Assembly (NCBI GenBank): GCA_030710605.1
Contig: CP092863.1
Coordinates: 115,510,680-115,574,679 of the forward strand
DNA length: 64,000 nucleotides
From: Cordylochernes scorpioides
Lineage: Eukaryota; Arthropoda; Arachnida; Pseudoscorpiones; Chernetidae
Direction: 5' to 3'
The position numbers and the translations under genes are program-made. Below, piece after piece: positions 11,000-22,574 of this stretch. The notes under the pieces are model-generated. The model did no database searches. It was given only the letters and a program-made list of their open reading frames with translations, and was not told the DNA's origin. Position 1 is the stretch's first letter; every line of letters starts with the position of its first letter.

Positions 11000-11745
11000 A
11001 GGTAGAACCAAGAGAGGATACTCCAGCTAGAGGACACTTCTCTACAATGGACAGTTTGCTATTCAGCAACTCTCCGGTAAGAGGACACCTCTCCCTAAAG
11101 GACACTTTGGCTCTGCAATTAAGTGTTGTCCTTTACAGGGAGGTAGACCAGGAAAGGATTGGTTTGATGCTTCCAAAGAATGGTCAGGAATTATAAGACG
11201 GGAAGAGAATTTGAGCAGAACAGGGTGAAATGATTTTCCATGTACAGTAAAACCTCCATGAGAGGACACTGACACTCCTGCTAGAGGATACCTCTCTCCC
11301 TAAAGGACACTTTGGCTCTGCAATTAGGTGTTGTTTTTTTACCGGGAGGTAGAACAAGAAAGAATTGGTTTTATGCTCCCAAAAAATGGTCTGCAATTAT
11401 AAAACGGGAAGAAAATTTGAGCAGAACAGGGTGAAATGATTTTCCATGTACAGTAGAACCTCCATGAGAGGACACCTCTCCCTAAAGGACACTTTTGCTT
11501 TGCATAATTAGGTGTTGTCCTTTACAGGAAGGTAGACCAAGAAAGGATTGGTTTGATGCTTCCAAAGAATGGTCTGGAATTATAAGATGGGAAGAGAATT
11601 TGAGCAGAACAGGAGGAAATGACGTTCAGTAGAACCTCCATGAGAGGATACTCCCACTAGAGGACATCTCTCTCCCTAAAGAACACTTTGGCTTTGCACA
11701 ATTAGGTGTTGTCCTTTACATGGATGTTGTTCTACTGTATCAGTA
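11000..11745. repeat. Tandem pogo-MITE-derived units
   Basis: About four units of 180-205 bp. Each has a pogo/Tigger-like end (agaacctccatgagaggaca), an inner gtgttgtcctttacaggga block and then a shared segment with ttggtttgatgcttccaaag. Units begin near 11003, 11246, 11451 and 11628. It looks like a MITE or its flank amplified in tandem, an earlier parallel to the satellite at 53359-54712. The short frames track the repeat. Confidence 0.7.
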
Positions 11746-11879
11746 AATGGCTGTCCTATATGATAATGATGATAACAATTAAAGAAAAGAAAAAGAAAAA
11801 CTTACTTTGCTAATTTTCTGGCTTTCAGTTACCACCTTGCATTTCTTGGGTCTTTTATCTGAAACAAGAACGTTTAGAA

Positions 11880-12535
11880 CTTTGATAAGGCACAATTTGG
11901 ATTATTCTATATACAGTTACGAGCGTCATGCGTCATGTCTTCATCTCTGTCACTGTTTGCTTTTTTTTTTGGAATGGCGCTCTCCTATTGGTTGGCTACA
12001 ATCACGCCACCACTATGCGAGACACTTTGTTTTTGACTTTGCCCCCCACTCGCTTTTTGGTTTTTGTAACTATTGTGTTGGAGCAGGTCGCTCCTTAAAT
12101 AAATGCATATATTAGTTAATAACTAAATGGAATCCTCTCTTTCTTTTTCCCAGTAAGAGACGCCTACGGTACATAGACAGATAAAGCACATAGGCTATAG
12201 TTATTAACTAATATATGCATTTATTTAAGGCGCCAATTTATAATTGTAACAAATAGTATTTGAATCAAAACATTCAATCGGGTAAAACACGGGCGTTGCC
12301 CGGGTCATTCGGCTAGTAGATTATAAACACAAGGTAATAAGTCCAAATCCAAATAAATAAATTGTGTGTGACGTTTCGGTAACAGCGTTGTTACCATCTT
12401 CAGACAAAAGTACTAAATGACTTACTTCAGACATGAATGACATTCAGTACTTTTGTCTGAAGATGGTAACAACGCTGTTACCGAAACGTCACACACTATT
12501 TATTTATTTGGTTTTATTACCTTGTGTTTAGAACC
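11880..12535. repeat. Composite of two MITE families
   Basis: 11880-12315 is the family with gggcgttgcccgggtcattc, with an internal palindrome around atatatgcatttattt. It sits inside the end of a GGTAATAAGACC palindrome that continues to 12535, with the same junction as at 52308-53065. The palindrome half holds the hairpin ggtaacaacgctgttacc (12465-12482). No coding potential. Confidence 0.65.
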
Positions 12536-12817
12536 TTGAAAAATCTCTGAGTGTTCTACAAAACAATAGACTCATTCTAGAATCTACAATCTCCAAAGAC
12601 AACAGAAGATCAACAGTTCCAGCATATTCAACACAGATATAATGTCCACCCCCATTGTCCCCCTAACCCTCTACAACTCGGAAACTATTTTTATATTTGA
12701 TTTTTTTTTCATTTGTATTTCTGTGAATCCCTATTATATGTATGTTGCACGACTTTTTGCGGAGCCAGTGGCCTGATGAAGCGCGACTGAGTGAAAGCTT
12801 GTCCCCCAAAATTTCTC

Positions 12818-13075
12818 TTCTTCTTATTTCTTATCTCCACTCAATCACACTATGGTATCAAGCTTGTAAAGCTTGAGACTTTTGATGGTGTCTGCCGGGG
12901 AAGAGTAGAGCTCATCAATGGATGAGTCAATACAGTCAATAATGTGTTTTGGGGTTGCAGGTTGACACTTAGTACATAGTGGGAAAACCTTGCAACCATT
13001 CTGTCATTGTCCGTAGATGACCAGACTTAAGTCTGGAAATCAAAGACTGTTGGGAGGACAGAACCTCCCAATTTC
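12818..13075 (-). pseudogene. LINE ORF2 3' end fragment
   Basis: On the minus strand the frame reads a Cys/His segment (CKVFPLCTKCQPATPKH) then HIIDCIDSSIDELYSSPAD, ending at a stop and the tail gattgagtggagataagaaa. Such a CCHC-like C-terminus is usual for ORF2 of jockey/I-type non-LTR retrotransposons. It is severely 5' truncated, with a stop in the upstream part. A second copy is at 18055-18262. Confidence 0.65.
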
Positions 13076-13199
13076 TGAATAAAATAAACTCGGCAAATAT
13101 TTTTAAATTTATTTAATTCAATTACAAAACAAAAGAAGAAAAACATAAGAAATAAGATACATTTTAACATCCCCCAAAATACTAGGTAAAGAAAATAGA

Positions 13200-13427
13200 T
13201 CAATTTAGATTAGTCTCTCCAGGATGGGGGGGGGGGACTCTCATTGGAGATTCTTTCGGTTGAAAAGACTCCTCATGATTGGAGAAAGATATGAGATGAT
13301 AAACCGTTTGGTTTTCTTGTTGACCTTGCTGGGTTTGTTGTTGGGCAGTCTTGACATGTATGAGTATCTCAATTTTATTGAGAATTTCTAAAAATTTGAC
13401 CAAATCTGAATTAAACCTATCATGCAA
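13200..13427 (-). other. Candidate short exon, unassigned
   Basis: An open frame with no similarity to the surrounding repeats. It starts HDRFNSDLVKFLEILNKIE, continues with a glutamine-rich stretch (TAQQQTQQGQQ) and ends at a stop near 13200. A possible acceptor (catgatag) lies just upstream on the minus strand. I do not recognise a family and it may be chance. 13076-13199 and 13428-13566 hold nothing else seen. Confidence 0.25.
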
Positions 13428-13566
13428 ATTTGACCGAATTGTATTGTTTGTTTACAATCGCACCCTCTAATAGAGACAATGTTTTGAATATGGCCAAATA
13501 TTTCAGTATCTCCCCAATATTATGGATGTGGTGTTGAAAAGTTTAACTTTTGGAAAAATGGAAATT

Positions 13567-13783
13567 ACACTCAAATGGACAAAACTAAAGAAAGTTATAC
13601 CTTTCAGCATGTATATCGGGATTCAGAAAATAACTCTGAAATATATTAGTGACCTTTATTGAAGACGCATGAGATAACCAAGTGTGAACAAAGTTTCCCT
13701 CTGGTGTCTTAAAGAAGAAAAAAAAAAAAAACAGGTCTGGTGACATCAAAGACTTTCCAATCCCTTAAGTTTAGTCCATGAGT
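13567..13783. mobile_element. MITE with CACTCA...TGAGTG ends
   Basis: 217 bp with terminal inverted repeats cactcaaatggacaaaact and agtttagtccatgagtg. The interior matches the CACTCATGGACAAAACTT family (ttattgaagacgcatgagat), and an A run lies near 13719-13731. This is one of the more compact, complete copies. Confidence 0.75.
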
Positions 13784-15606
13784 GAGGTTGGTTATTTTTA
13801 AAATGGAACTATTTCCGTTTACCGCGATTAGTGAGGGCTAGTAGTTGAGGAATAATACAATCGCAGACGGTTTTCACTGCCAGCATAAATAATTATCTAA
13901 CCCTGATAATGTATTTGGTTTAAAATTTCTATTTTGATGTACACACATATGTGAATAAAAAATTGATTTATATGTGTGTATTATTATAATTATATACTAT
14001 ATGATTGTATAATCTAAAGAATATTTTATATTCAAAGTATAGACCATGTGGGCAAAAGTTAATACCTTTAGTAATGCGATTTGTCTTTTTCTTTTGAATT
14101 TTAATTGGGGCTTTTGTTTTAACTTTGAGCTTTCCTTGAGCCATTTAAAAATATATAAATAAAAGGACAATAATAAGTGTTTAAAATTAAAATTGACGTA
14201 TGGCCTTTGCAAAAATAAATAAACACAATAAATGATGATATGGAAAAAAAATAGAATCACAGAAAAAATATTTTTTTTTTATTATTATTTTTTTTAAATA
14301 TAATTTTAAAACATTCACATTTTGCATTTGGTAAAAAAAAAAAAGTGAAACTGATCTTATCCAAATAATTAAATACTAGAACATCGGGCTAAAAAATAAT
14401 TAATTCTGGTTAGCAGCCCGTAAATAAAGATATTTCCTACTAGAACATTAGTACGACAGCCAGTTCTAAGCCCCTAAATTAAGTTTTTTCTTAATTTAAA
14501 TGATAAAGTATAGAACTTGAACATATTGCACAAGCAAAGTGAAATTCTAAGAATAAATAAACCTGAAATTTTGTCAAGGTACAATATCCTAATTTCGCGC
14601 CACTAAAATTTTACATTTCATAATCAGGAGATCAGCGCTATATGCCTATATAATGCCCAAAAAAAATTAATAATAAATAATTTATAAATAATACTGAAAT
14701 TCTCTGCAGGTCTTTGATATTCTGTCTCAAAATTAATTCGTAATCTTTGGATCTCTAATATTTTCTGCAAACTTGCTTTGTTTCCCTTTCATTTTATGGA
14801 CTTAATCTTTTATGGGACAATCTTTAAAATCTTTCTTTTAACTTATTTTTCTTTTGTTCGCTTCTCTCTCCATTTAACTGCATCAACATATTTTCTTACT
14901 CTTCACTTTTTTATTTTTTGGGATTTTCTCTCGTTTTATATTTATTTGAAATCATATTTTTATACATATAAAAAATGAGAGAATACCAATATCAGAGAAT
15001 TAAAATTTTATTAAATTAATTTAAAAAAATAAATAATATTTTCAAATATATAAAAATGGCCCCCATTCAACAAACATGTCTACAACACAGTCAGTTCTAA
15101 GTATTATTAAAGTTTTGGCGTAATAAATCTAAAGAATATATCTGAGAAGAAAGGCTTTATGTTTCAATAATAAATTTAGAGAGCTCTCTAACCAATATAA
15201 TTTATCTTTAAATGATAATCAAGACATTTTATTTCTTTTAATTCTTTTTTTTTTTTTATTAATATATTTTATGAGACCTACTACCCTACACCCTCAATTT
15301 TATTTAGGCTACATAAAAGAGTTTAATATTAAATGTAGCGATTTATCAGAATTTATTCCAGTTTGCTCATTGAAAGAAATCTATTTCGAAAAATGACAAA
15401 AAATAAAAATATAATATTATATGAAATTTTTTTAAAATCAAATTCATAGACCATAAATACCTTTAAAAATAATTATCTGGCACTATTAGTTTCGCAATAA
15501 CATTCGTGTTTATTTCTTATTTTGTGAGGTTTTCCTTTTCTTGTGTGAGTATTAGTTCAAAAATATTATTTTATATATGTATTCTAGATAATTGGAGATT
15601 GAGATA
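13784..15606. other. AT-rich upstream region of the TBC1D20-like gene
   Basis: Very AT-rich, with homopolymer runs and no repeat family of this window. No coding exon was recognised; the frames at 13997-14260 and 14778-14978 are low-complexity. A polypyrimidine-like stretch and attctag at 15581-15587 could be a 5' UTR splice acceptor. The promoter should lie in this region but no motif is decisive. Confidence 0.5.
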
Positions 15607-16752
15607 ATGACCGATGCATTATCAAATAACTTGGAAGGCATAGATCAGTTGGATGAAGAAATTCGAGATGGGAAATTTGAGATAGATGAAGAAACGAAAG
15701 CATTTTTTAAAGATCCTGTTTATAAACCTAAGTTGTTGAAAATAATTTCTGCACTAAGGAAACAAGATGAGAAGTCTTTGAAGCAGTTAGCAATAGAAGA
15801 ACATGGACTTCTCTCAGATCATTTGCGAAGAAAAATATGGCCGATTCTTTTGAACCTTAATTATTATGAAACTTCACCAAGACCTACAAATGAAGAAATT
15901 GAGAATCATCCAAATTATGCTTTGGTTGTTATGGATGTACAAAGATCCCTCAAAAGATTTCCACCCAGCATAGATGAAAGCAAAAAGACAGGTATGTTAG
16001 ATGAATTAGTTCGTCTGATAATGAGAATTTTGATTAAAAATCCAAAACTTCATTATTATCAAGGTTTTCATGATATTTGTATAACATTTCTTCTTGTTTT
16101 GGGTGAAGAACATGCATTTATTGCAATAGAAAAACTTTCAAAAACCCATTTTAAAATTTTTCTTGAAGATACAATGGAAAAAACAGTTGAAATGCTTAGC
16201 AATATTTATCTAATTATACAAAAAGAACAGAAAGAACTTTATAATTATCTTTTAGAATCAGAAGTTGGTGTTTTATTTGGATTAAGTTGGTTAATAACTT
16301 GGTATGGCCATGTTTTAACAAATTATGAAGATGTTGTTCGTCTGTTTGATTTATTCATAGTAAGTCATCATACTTTTCCATTATATATTATTGCATCAAG
16401 TGTTTTGGAAAATGCACCTATTGTATTGCAAGAAGAATGTAATATGGCTTGTGTACATGCAGTACTTAGTAACATTCCATATAAAATTAATATTGAAGAA
16501 CATATTAATAAAGCAAAAGAACTTTTTAATACTTATTCACCAGATTATCTTAAAAAGATACAAAATAATATTTATAAAGAAACTGGAAGTAAATTTTCAC
16601 ATCATTGGTATTCACCACGTAAAGTACAAGTAAGCAGACGATCTAAAATTATGACACATTTGACCAAATTCCTCCCAACATCACAATGGACTATAACCAT
16701 TTCTATATCCATTGCAATAGCAGCAGTTGCATATATGTATCATGCAAATTAA
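15607..16752 (+). CDS. TBC1D20: TBC1D20-like Rab GTPase-activating protein
   Basis: A TBC-domain GAP predicted to speed GTP hydrolysis on small Rab GTPases at the ER; vertebrate TBC1D20 acts on RAB1 and supports RAB18 function. The start is the ATG at 15607 (MTDALSNN), because the open frame reaches back only to a TTG at 15592 and an in-frame TAA precedes it. The 381-residue product has LSDHLRRKIWPILL with the arginine-finger region (R74/R75, W78), then YYQGFHDI (residues 150-157), which holds the glutamine finger. It ends with a hydrophobic tail (about 361-378) expected to anchor it in the ER membrane. Human TBC1D20 is about 403 residues, so this is full length. The whole CDS is one exon and very AT-rich, unlike MED13 in this window; intron loss or a retrogene are both possible. 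Confidence 0.92.
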   Translation: MTDALSNNLEGIDQLDEEIRDGKFEIDEETKAFFKDPVYKPKLLKIISALRKQDEKSLKQLAIEEHGLLSDHLRRKIWPILLNLNYYETSPRPTNEEIENHPNYALVVMDVQRSLKRFPPSIDESKKTGMLDELVRLIMRILIKNPKLHYYQGFHDICITFLLVLGEEHAFIAIEKLSKTHFKIFLEDTMEKTVEMLSNIYLIIQKEQKELYNYLLESEVGVLFGLSWLITWYGHVLTNYEDVVRLFDLFIVSHHTFPLYIIASSVLENAPIVLQEECNMACVHAVLSNIPYKINIEEHINKAKELFNTYSPDYLKKIQNNIYKETGSKFSHHWYSPRKVQVSRRSKIMTHLTKFLPTSQWTITISISIAIAAVAYMYHAN

Positions 16753-17200
16753 ATTTCTCATATGTTGTTTTTAAAAATTATTATAAAACCTTTTTTTTTT
16801 TCTTTTTTTTTTTTAAATGTTATAAAAAAAGGTTTTTATATATAGATTTTTGTAAAAGTGTTTATAATATTTTTTAAAAAATAGTTTAAAAAAAAAGAAA
16901 CAAAATGAAAGTTTTTTTTATTGTTTATTATATTACATTTCATTTTATATAAATAAATATATATATATTTTTTCTTTTTCAAAATAGCATATCTCCAAGT
17001 ATAAAAAAATATATTTTACATATTATATGTTTATAGATATAAGAAATCTTTGTTATCGTTTAAAATAGCGAGAGAAAAAAAAATCATGAATTATCTATGT
17101 TTTTCTGTGTTGTTTAATTATTTGATCATCTTTGACAATAAAATAAAAAATGTTTTTAAATGTGATTACTGATAAATAACAAATGTGATACATACTGATA
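16753..17200 (+). other. Probable 3' UTR of the TBC1D20-like gene
   Basis: AT-rich with T runs at about 16790-16815 and candidate AATAAA poly(A) signals near 16951 and 17140. No repeat of the local families until about 17205. The extent of the UTR is an inference. Confidence 0.45.
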
Positions 17201-17204
17201 TAAC

Positions 17205-17850
17205 ACAATTTGAATTATAGATTAGAAATACAAGGTAAATAAAACCAAATACAAATAAATAGTGTGTGGCATTTCGGTAACAGTGTTCTTCTTCTTCTTT
17301 CTTATCTCCACTCAATCATATTAGGGTTTCAAGACTTTGTAAGTGCAAAGTGGAACTGCTTTTCACATGTGTAGACATGTGGTGCGCTTACAGTAAATGC
17401 AGTCGCTAACTACCCACCATGATTATCATGGCTTTGAGATAAGAAAGAAGAAGAAGGGTTTCAAGTTGTGACCCTTGATGGTGTCTGTTTGACAACCATC
17501 ATGACTGGGTGAAGTAGAATGTGTCTGCCTTTGTCATTAAGACTGGGAGCACTACTCAGTAGCAGGCCGACTTAGGGTAACAGTGTTGTTACCATTATCA
17601 GACAAAAGTACTGAATCACAAAGTAATGAAACCAAATCCAAATAAATAAATAGTGTGTGACATTTTAGCAAGAGCGTTGTTACCATTGTCAGACAAAAGA
17701 CTTAAATGAGAAAAATTATCACATGTTCTTAAATAATGCTCAAAAATGTTGCGATATTTTTTCTTATTCAGTTCTTTTGTCTGAAGATGGTAACAACACT
17801 GTTACCGAAATGTCACACACTATTTGAATTTAGTCTTATTACCCTGATAA
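17205..17850. repeat. Mosaic of repeat fragments
   Basis: In order: an end of the GGTAATAAG palindrome (17205-17285), a LINE-type tail (ttatctccactcaatcatat, 17303), a short SINE 3' fragment (17340-17435) and the gtcattaagactgggagcac repeat (17455-17580). A second GGTAATAAG palindrome with the hairpin ggtaacaacactgttacc follows at 17618-17845. No gene. Confidence 0.6.
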
Positions 17851-18054
17851 AGCACAATTTGGATTAGAGATTATAGCTACAAGAAAATAATAATACATAA
17901 TGGATTAGGTCTTCTTGTATCTATCATCTATAATCCAAATTGTACCTTATCATTTTTGATGGACTTCAATGGACCTAAGAAGTTATTGTTCCTATGAGCT
18001 GAATAAAATGAATTCCAAATGTTGATGCCATCACTTGAAGATTTCAACAGTATT

Positions 18055-18262
18055 TGATTTCCAGACTTAAGTCTGGTCATCTACGGACAATGACAGAATG
18101 GTTGCAAGGTTTTCTCACTTTCTCAACCTGCAACAACCCCAAACCACATCATTGACTGTATTGACTCATTCATTGATGAGCTCTACTCATCCCCAGGTAC
18201 AGACACCATCAACAAGCTCTATGACCTTAATACCCTAATATGATTGAGTGGAGATAAGAAAG
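18055..18262 (+). pseudogene. LINE ORF2 3' end fragment
   Basis: The plus-strand counterpart of 12818-13075. It shows the same HIIDCIDSFIDELYSSPG segment and tail gattgagtggagataagaaa, with small deletions that disturb the Cys/His region. The region 17851-18054 before it shows only a repeat end (ctataatccaaattgtacct). Confidence 0.6.
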
Positions 18263-18379
18263 AAGACTAGATTATGAGAAAGAGGTAAATTTGTGTGCCA
18301 AAAAACATTAAAAGTATCTGAATTGTAAGTTTTTAATAACATTACAAGGGTATTATAAGCTGCAATTTTTAATTATAGA

Positions 18380-18890
18380 ATATAAACACACTGGAATAAG
18401 ACCAAATCCAAATAAATAAATAGTGTGTGATGTTTCGGTAACAGTGTTGTTACCTTCTTCAGACAAAGATACTGAAAGGGGATTGGTCTTCTGCTTCTTT
18501 CTTATCTTCACTCAATCATATTAGGGTATCAAGTTGTGACCCTTGATGGTGTCTGTTTGACAACCATCATGACTGGGTGAAGTTGAATGTGTCTGCCTTT
18601 GTCATTAAGACTGGGAGCACTACTCAGTGGCCGGCCGACTTAGCTCCAAAAGAAATGGTCGCCTCTGACATGAGGAACAGATGCCATGTGCAGCCGCTCC
18701 TAACATGGAGTACAAACGCTGCTCATCCTGGAGCCCTTACAAGGGTACTATCAGCCGGGCCAGCTGAGCCCAGGTTTTTTAGTGAGCTTGTCACTGCTCC
18801 CCCTCCTCCTTTTTCACTAGGGCTTGGGACTGGCAAAGGCAGAGTTTCTGTAATAGCGTTGTTACCATCTTCAGACAAAGGTACTGAAAG
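18380..18890. repeat. Half palindrome plus LINE-associated repeat
   Basis: 18380-18470 is one arm of the GGTAATAAGACC family. 18490-18840 is a copy of the gtcattaagactgggagcac repeat seen at 9008-9790, and 18848-18880 returns to the arm (accatcttcagacaaaggta), suggesting the repeat inserted into the palindrome. 18890-19074 holds nothing recognised. Confidence 0.6.
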
Positions 18891-19074
18891 GTGATTGGTG
18901 AATAAGTGATATAAACTGGGGTTTTCTGAGAGCCACAACAAAGGATCCAACTATGATTATAATGGCTATAGTAAACCACAGTTCCATTGGGGTTTGCCAT
19001 AGATGTGTTTTAGTGTAGTTTTAAAATTGTTTTTATTTATTTTATTTAGGTGTTTGGTGTACAAGAGTTTATTA

Positions 19075-19372
19075 CAAGAGTCGGTGGTCTGTGGAAGGAT
19101 GGTCTAAACCATTGGTTCAATCTACGATCTGGGATCGAATCCTGCATTGGGAACTTTTTTCTTATTAAAAAAAAATTGCTCCAATGGCACCTGATTCTTG
19201 CAAAAGTCCAACCCCACCAGCAAGTGCAAGTAACCAAACAGGTCTCTGGCACATTTGTAAGTGTAAAAGTCAAACTGCTTTTCACATGTGTAGACATGTG
19301 GTGCACTTACAGTAAAAAGCAGTTGCCAACCACTACCCACCATGATTATCATGGCCTGTACCACGTGTACTA
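19075..19372 (+). mobile_element. tRNA-derived SINE at the left border of the triplication
   Basis: The head ggtctgtggaaggatggtct and a degenerate B box (gggatcgaatcc) at 19081-19150 are followed by the body and the 3' end ccacgtgtactagaagagat. Its 3' end is identical to those of the SINEs at the two internal unit borders, while its head differs from theirs. Confidence 0.85.
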
Positions 19373-20066
19373 GAAGAGATAATACTATATATACATATAA
19401 AATGAAAGGATTTAAAAGTCTGAATGTTTCTTTTGTACGCAATACAAACTTCTATGTCCTTACTGCGATGAAAAAATATATTGGGAGGGCTTGGCTCATT
19501 AGTGGAGTTTTGAGGGAGTCAATAATTATATACAGTAGATGTTTTCATTGTCCGCCACAAGAAGGATCTTCCTTGACACAGTCTTCCTTGTTAATCCACA
19601 CAGTCACATACCTGGAGACAACTTGCTTCTGTCATGACTGATGTGCCTAAAACTGTCTGTTCACTTCCACACTGGAATACTGTCATGGCGCCTGTTCCTC
19701 TCACATATGTGACATCCCCCCTTAGCTAAAGTCCTTCCATCTTTACCCAACTTCACCCTGGGATCTTGGTTAGCTTGTCATACAGAAAGGAGGGGATTAT
19801 CCCTATTACAGTATGTTATACATGTGATAGAAATATATTGCCACGTGGAAAATTAGAGAAGACAAACTTCAGGATGAGACAATTTATTTCAGGCAAGAAC
19901 AAACTAAGAATGATAAACAAAAGATAAGCAAAGAGGGAAGTTTACAGAGTAGCAAAGTATAAACATCAAAAATGATACTCTGTTAATAAAATAATAAATA
20001 CTTTGCGACAATATAAAAGAGATGTGTTATGATAAGGCACACAATTTGGATTATAGATTATACATA

Positions 20067-20244
20067 CAGTAGAACCTCCCTGTAAAGGACAACACCTAAT
20101 TGCAAAGCTAATGTGTCCTTTAGGGAGAGGTGACCTTTTACCAGAGAGTTACTAAATAGCAAAAGTGACAATTTTGCAAATGAAAACTGTCCTTTATAGA
20201 GAGGTGTCCTTTAGTGTGAGTGTCCTCTCATGGAGGTTCTACTG
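20067..20244. mobile_element. pogo/Tigger-like MITE
   Basis: 178 bp flanked by TA (20065-20066, 20245-20246), ends CAGTAGAACCTCC and GGAGGTTCTACTG. It inserted between two arms of the gataaggcacacaatttgg palindrome. Copies at 23565 and 27061 belong to units 2 and 3. Confidence 0.82.
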
Positions 20245-20552
20245 TACAAGGTAATAAGACCAAATCTAAATAAATAGTGTGTGACGTTTCGGTCACAGCA
20301 TTGTTACTGTCACACTATTTATTTATTTATTTGGATTTGGTCTTATTACCTTGTAAAATATGTGTTAGTTATAATGATGTCCCCACCTGGAAGCCAACGC
20401 GACTACTGCTTGTGGAATGGCATGATCAAGAAATGGACTGGTCTCACTGTTCACCAGAATCATTCACTGTAACCTACACACATGGACAAAAGGAAAGTAT
20501 TTGATGTCGCTGGTCGTTTATTTTTTGAAGGAGACAGAGGCCCTTCACACAT

Positions 20553-21150
20553 GGTTATCTCGTGTGTCTTCAATAAAGGTCACTGTAATATCTTTCAGAG
20601 TTATTGTCTGAATCCCAATATACATGTTGAAAGGTACAACTTCCTTAAGTTTTGTTCATGAGTGTATATTGGTTATCTCGTGTGTCTTCAATAAAGGTCA
20701 CTGTAATATCTTTCAGAGTTATTGTCTGAATCCCAATATACATGTTGAAAGGTACAGCTTACTTAAGTTTTGTCCATGAGTGTATATTGGTTATCTCGTG
20801 TGACTTCAATAAAGGTCACTGTAATATCTTTCAGAGTTATTGTCTGAATCCCAATATACATGTTGAAAGGTACAACTTCCTTAAGTTTTGTTCATGAGTG
20901 TATATTGGTTATCTCGTGTGTCTTCAATAAAGGTCACTGTAATATCTTTCAGAGTTATTGTCTGAATCCCAATATACATGTTGAAAGGTACAGCTTACTT
21001 AAGTTTTGTCCATGAGTGTATAGTATTGGTTATCTCGTGTGACTTCAATAAAGGTCACTGTAATATCTTTCAGAGTTATTGTCTGAATCCCAATATACAT
21101 GTTGAAAGGTATACAACTTCCTTAAGTTTAGTTCATGAGTGTATAAAGTA
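20553..21150. repeat. 118-bp tandem array, five units
   Basis: Units starting ggttatctcgtgtg at 20553, 20671, 20789, 20907 and 21028 (spacing 118, 118, 118, 121). Each contains aaaggtcactgtaatatctt and ends catgagtgta, so the array is an amplified right half of the CACTCATGGACAAAACTT MITE. It is present in all three 3.5-kb units; unit 3 has a 27-bp insertion. Confidence 0.88.
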
Positions 21151-21867
21151 GAAAGGCTTTATATACAAGGAATGTGATCTTTCAATTTAAAACAATCCCG
21201 ATCTTTCCCTCTAGTTTTAAATCTATTTTAACCTTTTAATATTTTTAAAATAAAACCTAATGGAGACAATGTGCATATATTTGATGGGAAAAATATGTTT
21301 ATACAGATGTGTGAAAACCATTTAACCACTTGATAAAAAACTTATAATGATATACATGTTAAAATGTACAACTTCTTTAAGTTTTGTCTATGAGTGTATA
21401 TGGTATAACTATATACCAGAGGAAGTAGACAGAAATTGAATGAACTCTTTCTAGATGACAAGTGTAATATAGAATTAATCTGCATACAAGAAACCAATTT
21501 TAATCCAGACACCAAGTTTTTCCCTTAAAAAACTACCTCAATCATCAAAATAGACCTAATAACAAAAATATTTTATAAAAGTATTTATTTTATGTACAGG
21601 TTATTAAGGCAAAACTTGACAGAATCATGTTAGATCCTTGTCAGTATCTACAATGTTTGCCGGTTGTGGGTCACAGCTCCCATAGGGAAGGAGCTATGTA
21701 GCAAAGTATTTATTTGAATGAGTTTATATTTGGAATGTCCTAAAGAGACAGCTATCACATTTCCACATGGTTCTTTTTTTAAAATTATTATTATCCCTAG
21801 TACATGTGGTACAGGCCATGATAATCATGGTGAGTAGTTAGCGACTGCTTTTTATTATATTTTACTA

Positions 21868-22290
21868 GCCGAATGACCCGGGCAACGCCCATGTTTTACC
21901 CAATTGAATGTTTTGATTCAAATACTATTTGTTACAATTATAAATTGACGCCTTAAATAAATGCATATATTAGTTAATAACTATAGCCTATGTGCTTTAT
22001 CTGTCTATGTACTGTTGGCTTCCGTAGGCGTCTCTTACTGGGAAAAAGAAAGAGAGGATTCCATTTAGTTATTAACTAATATATGCATTTATTTAAGGAG
22101 TGACCCGCTCCAACACAATAGTTACAAAAAACAAAAAGCGAGTGGGGGGGGGCAAAGTCAAAAACAAAGTGTCTCGCGTGTAGTGGCGGCGCCATCGTAG
22201 CCACGTGATCGTAGCCAACCAATAGGAGAGCGCCATTCCAAAAAAAAGCAAACGGTGACAGAGATTATGACGCTCGTAACTGTATATAGA
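21868..22290. repeat. GCCGAATGACCCGGGC-family element
   Basis: Starts actagccgaatgacccgggc with a GC-rich hairpin (cccgggcaacgcccatg). It contains a long inverted repeat around gcatatattagttaataact, then a GC-rich section with gccatcgtagccacgtgatc. The family recurs in units 2 and 3, at 11880-12315 and at 52615-53065. Superfamily unknown. Confidence 0.65.
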
Positions 22291-22574
22291 ATATGTACAG
22301 AGATTATTAAATTTCAATATTTATATTTTTTATATTTTGTTACTCTCTCTCTCTCTGAAAACTTCACTTGTTGCTTATCTTGTATCTTATAAATGTTGAT
22401 TTGTGACTTAAGTAAATTGCTGTGTCATCCTGAAGTTTGTCTTTTTTAACTTTCTATTTAATTGTGTATTTGGTTGAGTATCAAATATAGATTGTCAAAT
22501 TATTGTGGAGACAGAGAGCGAGGTCAACTAAGCTAAAAAAAATCAATTTGGAACACAGAAACTTCTAGGGGTCG

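Noticed and set aside
12773-12803. CTGATGA...GAAAGCTTGTC as a third hammerhead
   Set aside because: Core words are present, but stem II and stem I do not pair convincingly; kept only as a possible decayed relative.
15592-15606. Extended start of the TBC1D20-like frame
   Set aside because: The upstream start would be a TTG; an ATG follows at 15607 and an in-frame TAA precedes it.
18577-18894. 105-codon frame in the gtcattaagactggg repeat
   Set aside because: The other copies of the repeat do not keep the frame, so coding is not supported.
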